A stretch of 64,000 bases of DNA from Sphaerosporella brunnea (taxonomy: Eukaryota; Ascomycota; Pezizomycetes; Pezizales; Pyronemataceae), in contig VXIS01000123.1 of assembly GCA_008704415.1 (NCBI GenBank), positions 1 to 64,000 of the forward strand, read 5' to 3'. The translations under genes and the position numbers were made by a program. Each line of letters begins with the position of its first letter. Position 1 is the first letter of the stretch. Shown piece by piece: positions 1 through 8,928 of the stretch. A model generated the notes under the pieces. That model worked only from the letters and a program-made list of their open reading frames with translations, made no database searches and had not been told where the DNA came from.

Positions 1-568
1 GGTACAAAATAACTCACATCACATTGCGCCCGACCGTTATACGGGAACGTAACCGGTGGGTATATGAGGGGAGCACCTGTGACAAGACTTGATAAGTACC
101 AAAGTCACTTCGGTAATTGGTCATCACGTCATAGCTAGTGCAGGACTTCAATAGGGCATTCTGGGCATCAAGGCTTACGCGTTCAATCACGCCATAGCTG
201 CAGAAGAGTGTCCGAGTTTGAGGGGGGGTTATCTATAATCCCTGGCTAGTCAAAGAAGCTCAGTACCCTTACGTGGCAATCGGGGCAATTGTTCGTCCGA
301 GGATTGGAAATCAACTTTGAGGCTCAGAGGCGAATCCGTCAGGATATAACCCGCGAGATTTCCCTCGAGTTGAGAGACCACCAGAGTTAGCAGACATCAT
401 CGTTAGGATATTGTGAGGTTCACCCTTAACAATATTATCGTTTACACAATCTATATTCGTTTCGAAATCTTTATTCTATTTTCCCTTCGGTACGAATATA
501 CTCGTACCATTAGCGAATCTTTACCGATTACGTATCTGAAAGCTCTTCGCCCAACAAGTGTCTTTTCC
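1..568. other. Gene-free left edge
   Basis: I see no convincing coding frame, RNA gene or repeat in this stretch. It lies directly beyond the 3' end of the decayed MULE transposase and may be further degraded transposon sequence, but nothing in it shows that. Confidence 0.5.
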
Positions 569-2346
569 TTAGAAAAGGATTACTGTTAGGCCTACCTTCC
601 TTGTACGCGGTTTAGTGAACCTAGTGGTTTCACACCCTTCGCCTTGATGATCACCGATGTCCGTAGGCAGATTCTTGTCACTGTCACCACCCTCCACAGC
701 TGCCCTGTCACCACCATCAACAACCACCCTCTGTTTTGACTTCTGCATCAGCCGCTTTTCGATTGCACGATGGGCATACCAGTGACAGAGTTGATGGTTC
801 GCATTTGGCCAGACCACCCGAGACGTCGTAACTTCAGCCAAATCTTTATCCGTCAGGATCCACCTCGGTTGAATACCAGCCTCTCGAAGGGACTGAATTC
901 ACTGCGCAATACGTTCCGTCCGTTTCCCAGTGCCAGCGACTCTGCTTGTATTGAGAAGCAAATTGGATAGTGGGATGGGGACGGACATTCGTTGAGCCAG
1001 AACGCAGTAGAGCTCGAACCCAAGGCGGTTTGTTTTGTAGGTAGCATCGACAAAGATTTCTTGGACTCGATTCAGTTAGTAATGGTAGGGACGGGGGAAG
1101 GGAGAATGGTAGTGACGGTAGCGACGGGGGGAGGGAGAATGGTACTGACAATAGCGATGCGGTGAGATAATGATAGTTACATACTGGTGGTAACGTCGAC
1201 AACATTGTCATACCAGAATGGTAGGGTCCAAGCCAGAGAAACCTCTTGTTCGGTACGGGCAGGTATTAGGTTAAACCCATCTTCATCACAGTCTGCAAGC
1301 AGCATTTCGCAAGAAATGAACTCAACTTCATGTCGGCAGTAGTTGTTTTGGTTGAAGAAAGCCCACCAGTAGTACAGCTGCGCAGCAGTGTACTAATGGA
1401 GGGTCTCATTCCGCAGGTTTTGCTGCAGATACCGACGAAGTTCACGTGCGGAAGCAAACTGCGTGGTTAGGATGATGTCTTTCAGTTCTTCATCTATCCT
1501 CCGAACTGCTGCGCTCTGGTGAATCGGGCGATGCTTGTAGTTAATGCCGATGCCGTTGGTAGTGACAGAAATAGCAATTGAGCCACCGCAATCAACACGC
1601 ATTCTGCTGTTTCCCTGTCAAGGGATTCGCCTGGAGCGTGCCCTGGTGTCCCGTTCCGGATTGCCCTTGTTTCTGCTCGCAAAATCGGAGGAGCAGACAA
1701 AATGGACTGTAAAACCGTTACCCAAGATAGTCGTGGTTGAATGGACATAGGCGAATTGGTCACTGTCCTGAATCTCCCACATCTCGGAGTAGACGATTTC
1801 CCGTGCTGTTTCTTTTGGATTGACGACATTCATGAGCGTCTCCAGAAGACTGGATACATCGCATGGAAGATCGTCACCATACAGGCAGAGCTGACAGTGG
1901 CCAGCCGGTTGCCAGTTCCCGGCGCAGATTGAATATACCGTAGGGTCGTCCTCAGGAGCAAGGTTTTTGTTGTCTATTTCGGGATGGCTATATTCCGGGT
2001 ATGGGACGTGCATGCTGAGAATTGCTCCGAGTATAGCTTTGAATGATTTGACATCATCGACGATGGGAAACTGAGTCAAAACCCTGGGAGGAGTGTTACG
2101 CATCTGGTAGTGACAAGCAAGCTGGTCAGTATGTGGTAGTGACAAACAGTCGTAGAGACGGACCCTTTGAACAGTGCGTGCTGTAGTGTGACCACTCTGG
2201 AGCCGCTGCATGGCTCTTTCATGCTGACAACGGACTTCTCCTGCGCGGCAGCGATGACAATTCCTCCCAGGTTTGGGAAAAGAGGTTACAGGTTGATGTT
2301 TGTTGCACCTGTGGCACCAACGCTCAGGTTGTTGCTGATCAGCCAT
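569..2346 (-). pseudogene. Decayed Mutator-like (MULE) transposase with N-terminal zinc-binding region
   Basis: Read on the minus strand, this is one transposase broken by stops and insertions. The 5' part (2346-1618) has paired CxxC motifs (WCHRC, CHRC), a likely zinc-binding region. A TGA near 1618 is followed in the same frame by a segment containing CGGSIAIS and HRPIHQ (about 1602-1393). A TAG then precedes QLYYWW (about 1390-1360). Further on, FVDATYKTNRLGFELYCVL, LQSLREAGI, LTDKDLAEV and PNANHQLCHWYAHRAI (about 1075-750) are hallmarks of the MULE transposase core, with the first two catalytic Asp in FVDAT and LTDKD. Several stops fit C-to-T decay (CGA to TGA, CAG to TAG). The frame is also interrupted by blocks of a GGTAGTGAC-like repeat. 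I see no terminal inverted repeats. Family assignment is firm; exact ends are not. Confidence 0.8.
1085..1180. repeat. GGTAGTGAC-type minisatellite block inside the MULE relic
   Basis: Imperfect repeats of GGTAGTGACGGTAGCGACGG-like units mixed with GGGAGGGAGAATGGT lie where the MULE reading frame is interrupted. The same GGTAGTGAC core recurs singly near 1555, 2105, 2134 and 2350. Confidence 0.6.
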
Positions 2347-2530
2347 GGATGGTAGTGACGCGTAATTGCCGCTGGGAGTGACGACGGCTGGGAGTGACGA
2401 CGGCTGAGAGTGACGACGGCTAGGAGTGACAACGGCTGGGAGTGACGACGGCTGGGAGTGACTACGGTGACTGGAAGTGACGATGCGATGCGCGTGATGA
2501 TGGCTGGGAGTGACGATGATGGGAATAGGA
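2344..2530. repeat. Tandem minisatellite, unit close to GGGAGTGACGACGGCT
   Basis: About ten imperfect direct copies of a 15-16-bp unit close to GGGAGTGACGACGGCT. They lie between the 5' end of the MULE relic and the pogo transposase tail. The unit shares its GAGTGACGACGG core with the block near 1085-1180, so the two arrays look related. Confidence 0.75.
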
Positions 2531-2603
2531 CAAGATCAGGGGCAACATACGCCGCCAAACGTTCAAACCGTCTACGATCCTCTCTGCATTTTGCTGCACT
2601 GGC

Positions 2604-3192
2604 CTGGTCCCATACAACCCGGATGTCGTACTTTTGAAGCTGCGCAAACTCCAGCCAACACCATCTCTCAGACCTACAACACCTCCACCGCCTGAAGCCC
2701 CAGAAGTACCTCTTACTATACGGTCTTTGAGACGTCAATTCCAGACTGTTTATAACGAAGTCTGTCACCTTGAAGGAATGACACCAAGTCTGAAGTGTAG
2801 ACTTAAGACTGCACTGAATGGAGGGCTGGCACAAGCACACGCTGGTGCTGTAGCAGCTGCAGAGATCAAGGCAAGAAGCGATTCGGTGCAAGCAAACCAA
2901 GCGAACGCATCTTCAGTGTGGCGGCGTTTTGTATGCCGAAGAGGCGCGCGACATGGTGGTACGGAGGGATGAGGATGAGGCGAAAAAGGCACGAGAAGCA
3001 CTGGAGCGTGCGCAGACTGCTATCAAGAGAGCTGCAAAAGCAGAGAGAAAACGATTTCTTGATGCTGTGAAGAAGAGTAGAAAGAAAATTCTGGCATCTT
3101 CTCGGAAGAAGCTCATGAAGGCATTGTGTGTGGAGGTACGGAAGGAAGGAAGGAATCGGGCGAAGCGTAGGAAGGAAATGGGCGAATCGTAG
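2604..3192 (+). pseudogene. C-terminal relic of a pogo/Tigger-type transposase
   Basis: The plus-strand frame begins with the post-catalytic signature of fungal pogo transposases (VPYNPDVVLLKL, then a proline-rich TTPPPPEAP). It continues through a segment resembling their C-terminal linker (LRRQFQTVYNEV, ALNGGLAQAHAGAVAAAEI). Near 2925 the frame shifts, and the continuation (2929-3192) is a Lys/Arg-rich coiled-coil-like tail ending at a stop near 3192. No DDE catalytic domain precedes it: the sequence abuts the tandem repeat at 2344-2530. The relic differs in sequence from the intact pogo element 300 bp downstream, so it comes from a different element. Confidence 0.6.
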
Positions 3193-3315
3193 CAAGCAGT
3201 GCAAGACTGAACGCATGTAATTAATTCTATATTCTATATTCTACGTGTTCCATGCAATTCTGAGATGCATATGACTATGTCTGTTGCATCGTGATAGTGG
3301 TGGTGGTGGTTGATC

Positions 3316-3374
3316 GGGCGGCGGTCGATGGGGCGGCGGTCGATGGGGCGGCGGTCGATAGGGTGGCGGTCGCG
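3316..3374. repeat. 15-bp tandem repeat (four copies)
   Basis: Four head-to-tail copies of GGGCGGCGGTCGATG with a few substitutions, just outside the left inverted repeat of the pogo element. Confidence 0.8.
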
Positions 3375-3496
3375 GTCGAAAAATTCTATTGTTGGACTTT
3401 GCGACTATTTTTCGACTGTCTGGCACTCCTTTGGAGTGCCCCTGAGAGCAAGCCTGCGAGCGACCGGGGGTGACGGTAGTCACCTTGGCACGAGTA

Positions 3497-3539
3497 ACGT
3501 AAGCCAGGTAGAAGCGAGACGTCAGGGATTAGCGAGACG
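3497..3539. repeat. Left terminal inverted repeat of the pogo element
   Basis: 43-bp arm; it differs from the reverse complement of 5694-5736 at two positions. A TA dinucleotide lies immediately outside. Confidence 0.92.
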
Positions 3540-3692
3540 GCTCGCGATGCGATGCCACCACACAGAAAAAAAATCATATTTCCACAACCACGCTACATAC
3601 AAAAAATCCAAAGCATGCAAATGATAGACAAGAGACCAGAGAGCAATCCTACTGAGCGCGATCAGACCCGGGGCATAAAGGTTGTGGTGGTC

Positions 3693-5666
3693 TCACTTAT
3701 TCCGGGTTCTAAGGTGCACCACTAACGGTCGATCAGGGAGCCTTCGATTTGGTGTCTGAGGAGTGTTTAAGACCACGGGGGGTCTTGCTGGAGGTAGAGG
3801 AGCTGCAGGAGTCTCGTCATCAGAGCTGGAGTCCGACCAGTCATCGAGTGGGGGAGGTAGTTTTTGACTGCTGCAGCGGGCTGGCCTGACAGGTGTCTCT
3901 GGTGGGGCCTTGGGTGACGCAGGGAGCATGAAATGGACTCTCGTTTTTTGAGAGGGTGAGGGCACTGCTGGGAGAGCTGCTGGGGTGTTGGGAGCGGCGG
4001 GTTGGGTGTTGGGAGCGGCGGGTTGGGTCTTGCGGCGACGGGGTTTGGTCTTATTCTCATCTATCTCCTTGATAGATTTAAGGGCCTCCGCACCGGTAAT
4101 TACCCTCGCTTTGCTGATCACCCGCTGGTCCTTTTTGGTGCCCTTAGCTACATTTGTTTGCTCTCGCAAATGTTGCATGTCAAGGCTGAGAATTTCAAGC
4201 TGGTGGTCTTTTGCATAGCTTTGGTGGTTGATGCGTAGGACATATTCGCAAATCTCGCCGCGGGTAGCTGTTTTCATCCACTCCTGGGCATACAAATCTC
4301 GCTGACGCTGCTGACCCTTTGTTTGAGGTGTTCTCTCCAGTATAAAGTCTGGCGGAGGGGAAGGTTTGTTGGCTCGGCGGAGGGCGGGACTGTCCAAAAC
4401 ATGTCGGGGGTTGAATGGGACGATGCCGGTCGCTCGAAAAGCACTTTCAATGTTTTGTCGCGTATATGCTGCCTTTCGAGCCTTTTTATAAAGCGGTAGG
4501 AACTGGCGATGACTGATTCCTACATTGGTAGCGAGGTAATAATCTTCTACGGCCTTTCCATAGTGTATTTGCAGGCGTGCAAAGAGACCGACATCAAGCG
4601 GTTGCAGTAGATGAGTAGAATGAGCGGGCAAACAAAATAAGACAATGTCGTGTGCTTCACAAAACTCAGTAAACTCTAGACTGACGTGGGAACCGTGGCC
4701 GTCGAGGATTAATAGCCGTTTCTCGCCGCGCTGGATACGCTTCAGGCTGTAAGGATGATAGATTTCCGTGAGCCAATGATATCCAAGCTCATCGTCCGTC
4801 CAACCCTTCGGCGATTTCCCGAAATGCACTTCTGCATCTTCTTCTTTTACGTTCCCAAACATCCCATAGGTGTGGACTTTTTCTTTAGTGATGAGGAAGG
4901 TTGGGAAGATGTAGCCATCAGCCAAGACCGCTTCCACTAGCGTCACGATCTCACGCTTCCCATGCTGCCTTACGTAAGGTGACTTCTTTCCGCGACGGGT
5001 GATCACTTTTGACTTAGAGGAATAACCAAGAATGATTCTTTTTTCGTCGATGTTTGTAATGTGATAAGGACGAAATCTCTCTTTGCGAATAACCTTGCCG
5101 AGCTTTTTGAAGTGGTCTGCGATCGTTGTAAGGTTGCTGGCGAAAACCCGCTGGCAATCCATTCTTTGTGCCATTTTTGCAGCCAGTTCTGAGTGGCGGT
5201 TGAGAAACTGCGTAATCCAGTTCTTTCCAATAGTATCGTGAACTTGATTTTTCCGTCCCTCTGTTTCGTAGCGAGCTTTCAGTGCTGCTTGCTCTTCCAC
5301 CGCTAGCTTCTCTACCATCTGCCACAACCGGTCCAAACGGGGTGGGAAACCATAGTCGTCTAGTTTAAGAATCCACTTCACAATAGCCTTTTCTGCAGCT
5401 GGAGAAATAACTTGGTCACGCTCGTGCGCTTTCTGCCTGGTCTGACGGCCGTTGCGACGATGTGCGAGGCTGGACTTGGGAAGGTTGAACGCCGTCGCTG
5501 CCTCCCCTATGGAGGAGAAGACACCGTCCTTAAGCGCTTGTAGCGCTCGCTGAAAGCGCTCTTCCCGGCCGATTTGGGGTAGTGTAGTTCGATCTTTGAT
5601 ATGGGGCATCGTTTGGGGCTGGTTGGATGGTTTCTCGCTGCGTTGGTGCTTGATAAGGTCGAGCAA
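3693..5666 (-). CDS. Pogo/Fot1-type DDE transposase
   Basis: 657 aa, no intron. It would cut and paste its own element, acting in the nucleus at TA sites. Residues about 35-75 form a Psq-type helix-turn-helix (IGEAATAFNLPKSSLAHR). Residues about 85-165 resemble the CENP-B-type DNA-binding helix-turn-helix. The DDE_1 catalytic core runs from about 195 to 390. The triad is visible as D207 (NIDEKR), D322 (LILDGHGSH) and D358 (LLQPLDVG), all present. A Pro-Ala-rich tail with a duplicated PAAPNTQ unit ends the protein. Translation may start at the first Met or at Met20 (5609), which directly precedes the conserved region. The first motif reads DEKR where many pogo proteins have DETG. The intact frame contrasts with the broken transposases just upstream. 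Confidence 0.93.
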   Translation of the reverse strand: MLDLIKHQRSEKPSNQPQTMPHIKDRTTLPQIGREERFQRALQALKDGVFSSIGEAATAFNLPKSSLAHRRNGRQTRQKAHERDQVISPAAEKAIVKWILKLDDYGFPPRLDRLWQMVEKLAVEEQAALKARYETEGRKNQVHDTIGKNWITQFLNRHSELAAKMAQRMDCQRVFASNLTTIADHFKKLGKVIRKERFRPYHITNIDEKRIILGYSSKSKVITRRGKKSPYVRQHGKREIVTLVEAVLADGYIFPTFLITKEKVHTYGMFGNVKEEDAEVHFGKSPKGWTDDELGYHWLTEIYHPYSLKRIQRGEKRLLILDGHGSHVSLEFTEFCEAHDIVLFCLPAHSTHLLQPLDVGLFARLQIHYGKAVEDYYLATNVGISHRQFLPLYKKARKAAYTRQNIESAFRATGIVPFNPRHVLDSPALRRANKPSPPPDFILERTPQTKGQQRQRDLYAQEWMKTATRGEICEYVLRINHQSYAKDHQLEILSLDMQHLREQTNVAKGTKKDQRVISKARVITGAEALKSIKEIDENKTKPRRRKTQPAAPNTQPAAPNTPAALPAVPSPSQKTRVHFMLPASPKAPPETPVRPARCSSQKLPPPLDDWSDSSSDDETPAAPLPPARPPVVLNTPQTPNRRLPDRPLVVHLRTRNK

Positions 5667-5693
5667 AGGTGGGGCTCACCGGCATTTACCCGG

Positions 5694-5736
5694 CGTCTCG
5701 TTAACCCCTGACGTCTCGCTTCTACCTGGCTTACGT
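5694..5736. repeat. Right terminal inverted repeat of the pogo element
   Basis: Inverted partner of 3497-3539, followed by TA at 5737-5738. Confidence 0.92.
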
Positions 5737-5738
5737 TA

Positions 5739-6562
5739 CTTCTGCTCTCCAACCAGAAACGCCTCCTCACTGCACCAACAGCACCGACAAGCAGGACTGT
5801 CATCCCGTGCTAGGGCACCCAGGGAACCTGACTGGGCCTTAGACTCCAGCTCAAAGGACTAGGCTGCTCAAAGCCGTCTTCCTCCAACCCCTGTGCCCTC
5901 AGTCCCGTAATGGCCTGAGGAGGCTACCTGACCGCTCTATCAACGAACCGCAGACAGTCAGGTCATAGATATGAAGATCCTTGGTTTGTGTTTATTTTGC
6001 AGAGAGTTTGCGATTTGCGTCTAGACGCAAAAATCAGGCGGTGACCCGAAGTCTTGGCCAGCTTAAATTTGCGTCTGGATGCAAATCGCAAACTCTCTAA
6101 TATCTGGCGCATCGCAAATGCTTAACCAGTCTGTGCAGAGAGTTTTCCCTCCCTTTTGGCAGTGCGTCGTCTTGCTTCCTCCCCATGAAACCAACTTTCG
6201 ATAGGTGTTGCAGGTCACCATCCGGCCGGAGGCTTGTAAGGACATCAGTACCATTTACCAGGGAGTGCCACGTCGTTCATCCCACGGATACCAACATCAA
6301 GTGTCACAAGGCTACACTCTTTGAATATCGTGGTGCCGAAGGCGAGTGATCGCGACCAATAGAATGAGTTGGAACCTAAGTATATACAATTGTCGGCAGT
6401 GATACTTCCTAGGGAAGTTCTAGGCACTTGTATATATAGGAGAATATCATCCGCTTGGAATTTATCTTGAAAAGTACTTAGCTGTACGCGTTGTTCACAT
6501 CCGAGGGAATGGCATAACAACTTCCACGCCGTCACGAATAATCCCTTTCACTTGAAAAAACT
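5739..6562. other. Gene-free region with one palindrome
   Basis: No supported gene. Apart from the palindrome at 6001-6098 I see no structure. The 3' part probably contains the promoter of the CCCH gene at 6563. Confidence 0.5.
6001..6098. repeat. 98-bp palindromic element
   Basis: The left arm 6001-6030 (AGAGAGTTTGCGATTTGCGT...) and right arm 6068-6098 are inverted copies of about 31 bp with a few mismatches around a 37-bp loop. It looks like a very short MITE or a solo hairpin. I see no clear target duplication. Confidence 0.8.
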
Positions 6563-7344
6563 ATGGATCCGATAACTCTCCACTATAACCATGTCCTTTA
6601 CTCCTCCGACGGGTCAATAACTCCTCTAATTGCAGCAAATGCTCTGCCGGCAAAGTATTTCGTCGTCTTACCACCCAACGACCTGGGTAGCATCGTCGCA
6701 TTGCAGGAATCCAGCCTGTGTAGCAAGAGCATCATTGATTCTGCCAAGAAAAATGATGAGGTCTCGACAGAAACATGTGCATATTTTCGTCGACGTGAAG
6801 GGTGCAAACGCGGGCCGCAATGTCGATTCTTCCATGACGGACAGAATCAGCAGCTTAGGAGACGTGGGACCGGAGAAGTCACACAGAGAGAATTGGCCCG
6901 TACGGACACGGCGGGAAGCAACGTTAGTTATCCGGAACGTCCTTGCAATTACGTTCCCCATCCATTTATCAATTCATTTAGCTCACACCATTCCAGGTAC
7001 GGATAACGAAAGGAGATGAATCTGCATCATCCCCGGTCATAACGTGCGCTACACCAGGGCGAATCCAGAGTCGTGCGGATCCGCACAGATTGATAAAGAC
7101 TCACTGCACCTATTTTCTGAGGTTTGGTGAATGCGATTACTGGCCTGCGTGCAAGTTTTCGCATGACATCCAAGAGGGACGTACGAAGGTCATGCGTAAT
7201 AGCACCTATAGTTGGGGTCGTTTGGGTTTAGCCACCAAGAAGACCGATGGGCCGAATGAACCGCATGAAGCAGCCGAAAAAACGAATGATAGTGGCTCCG
7301 AAGATTGCACGAGCACTGAGGAACTGATCACTTTTGTGGATTAG
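6563..7344 (+). CDS. Protein with two CCCH zinc fingers
   Basis: Two exons, 6563-6922 and 6997-7344. The 74-bp intron has a GTTAGT donor and a TTCCAG acceptor, and the junction is in phase 0. The product is 235 aa. Finger 1 (about residues 73-92) is C-x8-C-x5-C-x3-H in CAYFRRREGCKRGPQCRFFH. Finger 2, soon after the intron, has the same spacing in CTYFLRFGECDYWPACKFSH. CCCH fingers of this spacing usually bind RNA, so a role in mRNA metabolism is likely but not shown. No other domain is recognised; the C-terminus is acidic and Ser/Thr-rich. Without the intron the second finger would be in another frame, which supports the splice model. Confidence 0.8.
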
Positions 7345-7416
7345 AACGATATTTGAGTGACAGAAGATAGATGGTGGATCAACACAGCCAGGGTTTTTGA
7401 TAGATTTTACTGGATA

Positions 7417-8463
7417 TTATTCAAATTCAATCCTATCACCGTCAATCTTCATATGGAAGGTTGTGCTTTCATCCTTGAGTAGCACTTGCGCGCGAATACT
7501 CAGCCCTCTAATGTCAACCCAACCGCATATTTCGTGTTGCTTGGTAGCCAACTGTGTGGCATTCCTTTTCTGCATTCCTTTCCCAGTAGATACTTCTCTT
7601 CGGTTGGTCGTTGGCGCACTCCGTTCCAGTATTAGCTTCACATCCACGAATTTCGCCCAACAGGATGGCAAGTGAGATCTGAATGCAGGACTTGCCGGGC
7701 TAACCGCTGTAATCGGTGTTCCAACTGTGTTTCGAGCCTCGGGCGAGTCTGGGACAGCATCATTTATATGGAGGCCCCAATTTGTGGACACAATAAACGC
7801 CCCAAAACTCGTTGATAGCGCCCGCAGGTAATGAACTATGAGATCGTAGTTCTCGAGAGAGCCAGTGACCCCCTTTTCAGTGCCAACCCAGTTGAATCGA
7901 TCTTGCCAGTAAAAGGCTGACATGCCATCCACTAGTATCGCGTCCAGGCGACGCTGAGACGATTTATGGATGCCAAGGTTCAACAGATAGGTCGCAGTTC
8001 CTTTCAGCATCTCCACCATTGATCGAGACGACTGCGGCCTGAAGATATGAACATGATCCAAGGCTGATTGAGTGATATTGTCCAATTCCTGGGCAGAAAT
8101 TCTCATCGGACCGGCCTCAAAACAATGAAGGATGTGCGACCTCAGGATGGCACGCAGCCTGTGAACGTCAAAACGCCCGTCGGTGTCGAACACGAGAACG
8201 GCGGACGACTTCCCGCTCAAAGAAACGCCATGATGATACGCTGGAAGGGTGCACAAAGCCGAAAGGTAGTAAACGATATGAGTCTTTCCTGAGGCAGTGT
8301 TCATACTCGTGATTTCAATAACGGGACCCCATAAGCGGCTGGGGCTTTGAGCAACCTGTTGAGTTGTGTTGTGCGCAGATATCGGGGTGGAAAAATCCAA
8401 AGCCAGCGACAATATACGATCGATCTTGGGTACATGAAGCAGGCGTCCTGCGGAGTGCATCAT
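7417..8463 (-). CDS. xrcc2: XRCC2-like RAD51 paralog
   Basis: 348 aa, intronless. It belongs to the RecA/RAD51 ATPase superfamily and most resembles XRCC2, a RAD51 paralog that assists homologous recombination in the nucleus. The opening LWGPVIEIT corresponds to the segment preceding the P-loop. The P-loop itself is MNTASGKT (residues 54-61), with Met where the Walker A consensus has Gly/Ala. VFDTDGRF (about 91-98) is an XRCC2-type motif, and Walker B is LDAILVDG (173-180). The C-terminus carries a short beta-rich tail. It is transcribed away from Som1, with only 175 bp between the two start codons. The altered P-loop may mean weak ATP binding. XRCC2 is the best fit; another RAD51 paralog is possible. 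Confidence 0.8.
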   Translation of the reverse strand: MMHSAGRLLHVPKIDRILSLALDFSTPISAHNTTQQVAQSPSRLWGPVIEITSMNTASGKTHIVYYLSALCTLPAYHHGVSLSGKSSAVLVFDTDGRFDVHRLRAILRSHILHCFEAGPMRISAQELDNITQSALDHVHIFRPQSSRSMVEMLKGTATYLLNLGIHKSSQRRLDAILVDGMSAFYWQDRFNWVGTEKGVTGSLENYDLIVHYLRALSTSFGAFIVSTNWGLHINDAVPDSPEARNTVGTPITAVSPASPAFRSHLPSCWAKFVDVKLILERSAPTTNRREVSTGKGMQKRNATQLATKQHEICGWVDIRGLSIRAQVLLKDESTTFHMKIDGDRIEFE

Positions 8464-8638
8464 ATCTTTTTGTAATCCGACGCAAAGCTGTTTTTCCTCT
8501 ATAAGTCACGAGCTTTTTATAGACAACAGGACTAAGGTTGCAGCCGCACCTCACCAAATTCCAGGTTCGTCGTCTCAGCTAGCAACTGTGCACCGATTCC
8601 CCCCACCATATCGTCTGCGGTCAAGTTTCTCCTTCCCG
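8464..8638. promoter_or_regulatory. Short divergent promoter between XRCC2-like gene and Som1
   Basis: 175 bp separate the two start codons on opposite strands, so this interval must serve as 5' region for both. If the upstream ATG of Som1 (8588) is used, only 124 bp remain. I see no strong TATA box. Confidence 0.5.
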
Positions 8639-8928
8639 ATGATTCCAGTCGAGGTGTTTCCCGCGTCAGACTTGCCGCGGATGCTCCAGATGGACGTTAA
8701 AACGGGACGACGAAAGAAGGTGCCTGTCGAGGAGTTGGCGGCCTGTCCACTAAAGAAGCTGATACAGTGGGAATGCGAACCCAATGGCGACCAGGTTCGA
8801 TGCTGGCCAGTGAAGCGGTTTTTCAGGATGTACGTTAGCCAGTTGCGGAAAGTATGCGCGTCAATGATTGACTGGTAGATAGATGTAAGCAAGTTACGGT
8901 GGAGGTGACGGCGCTGGAGAAGGTGTGA
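8639..8928 (+). CDS. som1: Som1-like mitochondrial inner-membrane peptidase subunit
   Basis: Two exons, 8639-8829 and 8883-8928. The 53-bp intron has a GTACGT donor and a GATAG acceptor. The product is about 78 aa; an ATG at 8588 in the same frame would add 17 residues. Som1 is a small partner of the Imp1/Imp2 peptidase of the inner mitochondrial membrane. The family pattern is visible: FPASDLPRML near the start, then Cys residues in ELAACPLKKLIQWEC and RCWPVKRFFR. After splicing it continues ICKQVTVEVTALEKV, matching the conserved TVE-TALE ending. That ending appears only when the intron is removed, so the intron is well supported. Confidence 0.78.

Larger units (their letters stand above)
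3497..5736 (-). mobile_element. Complete pogo/Fot1-class DNA transposon, 2,240 bp
   Basis: The element is bounded by inverted repeats starting ACGTAAGCCAGGTAGAAGCG at both ends. The arms, 3497-3539 and 5694-5736, match over 43 bp with two mismatches. Each end is flanked by TA (3495-3496 and 5737-5738), the target duplication expected for the Tc1/mariner superfamily. A single uninterrupted 657-codon transposase lies inside on the minus strand. Near-identical arms, intact TSD and an open frame indicate a recent insertion that may still be active. Confidence 0.92.
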
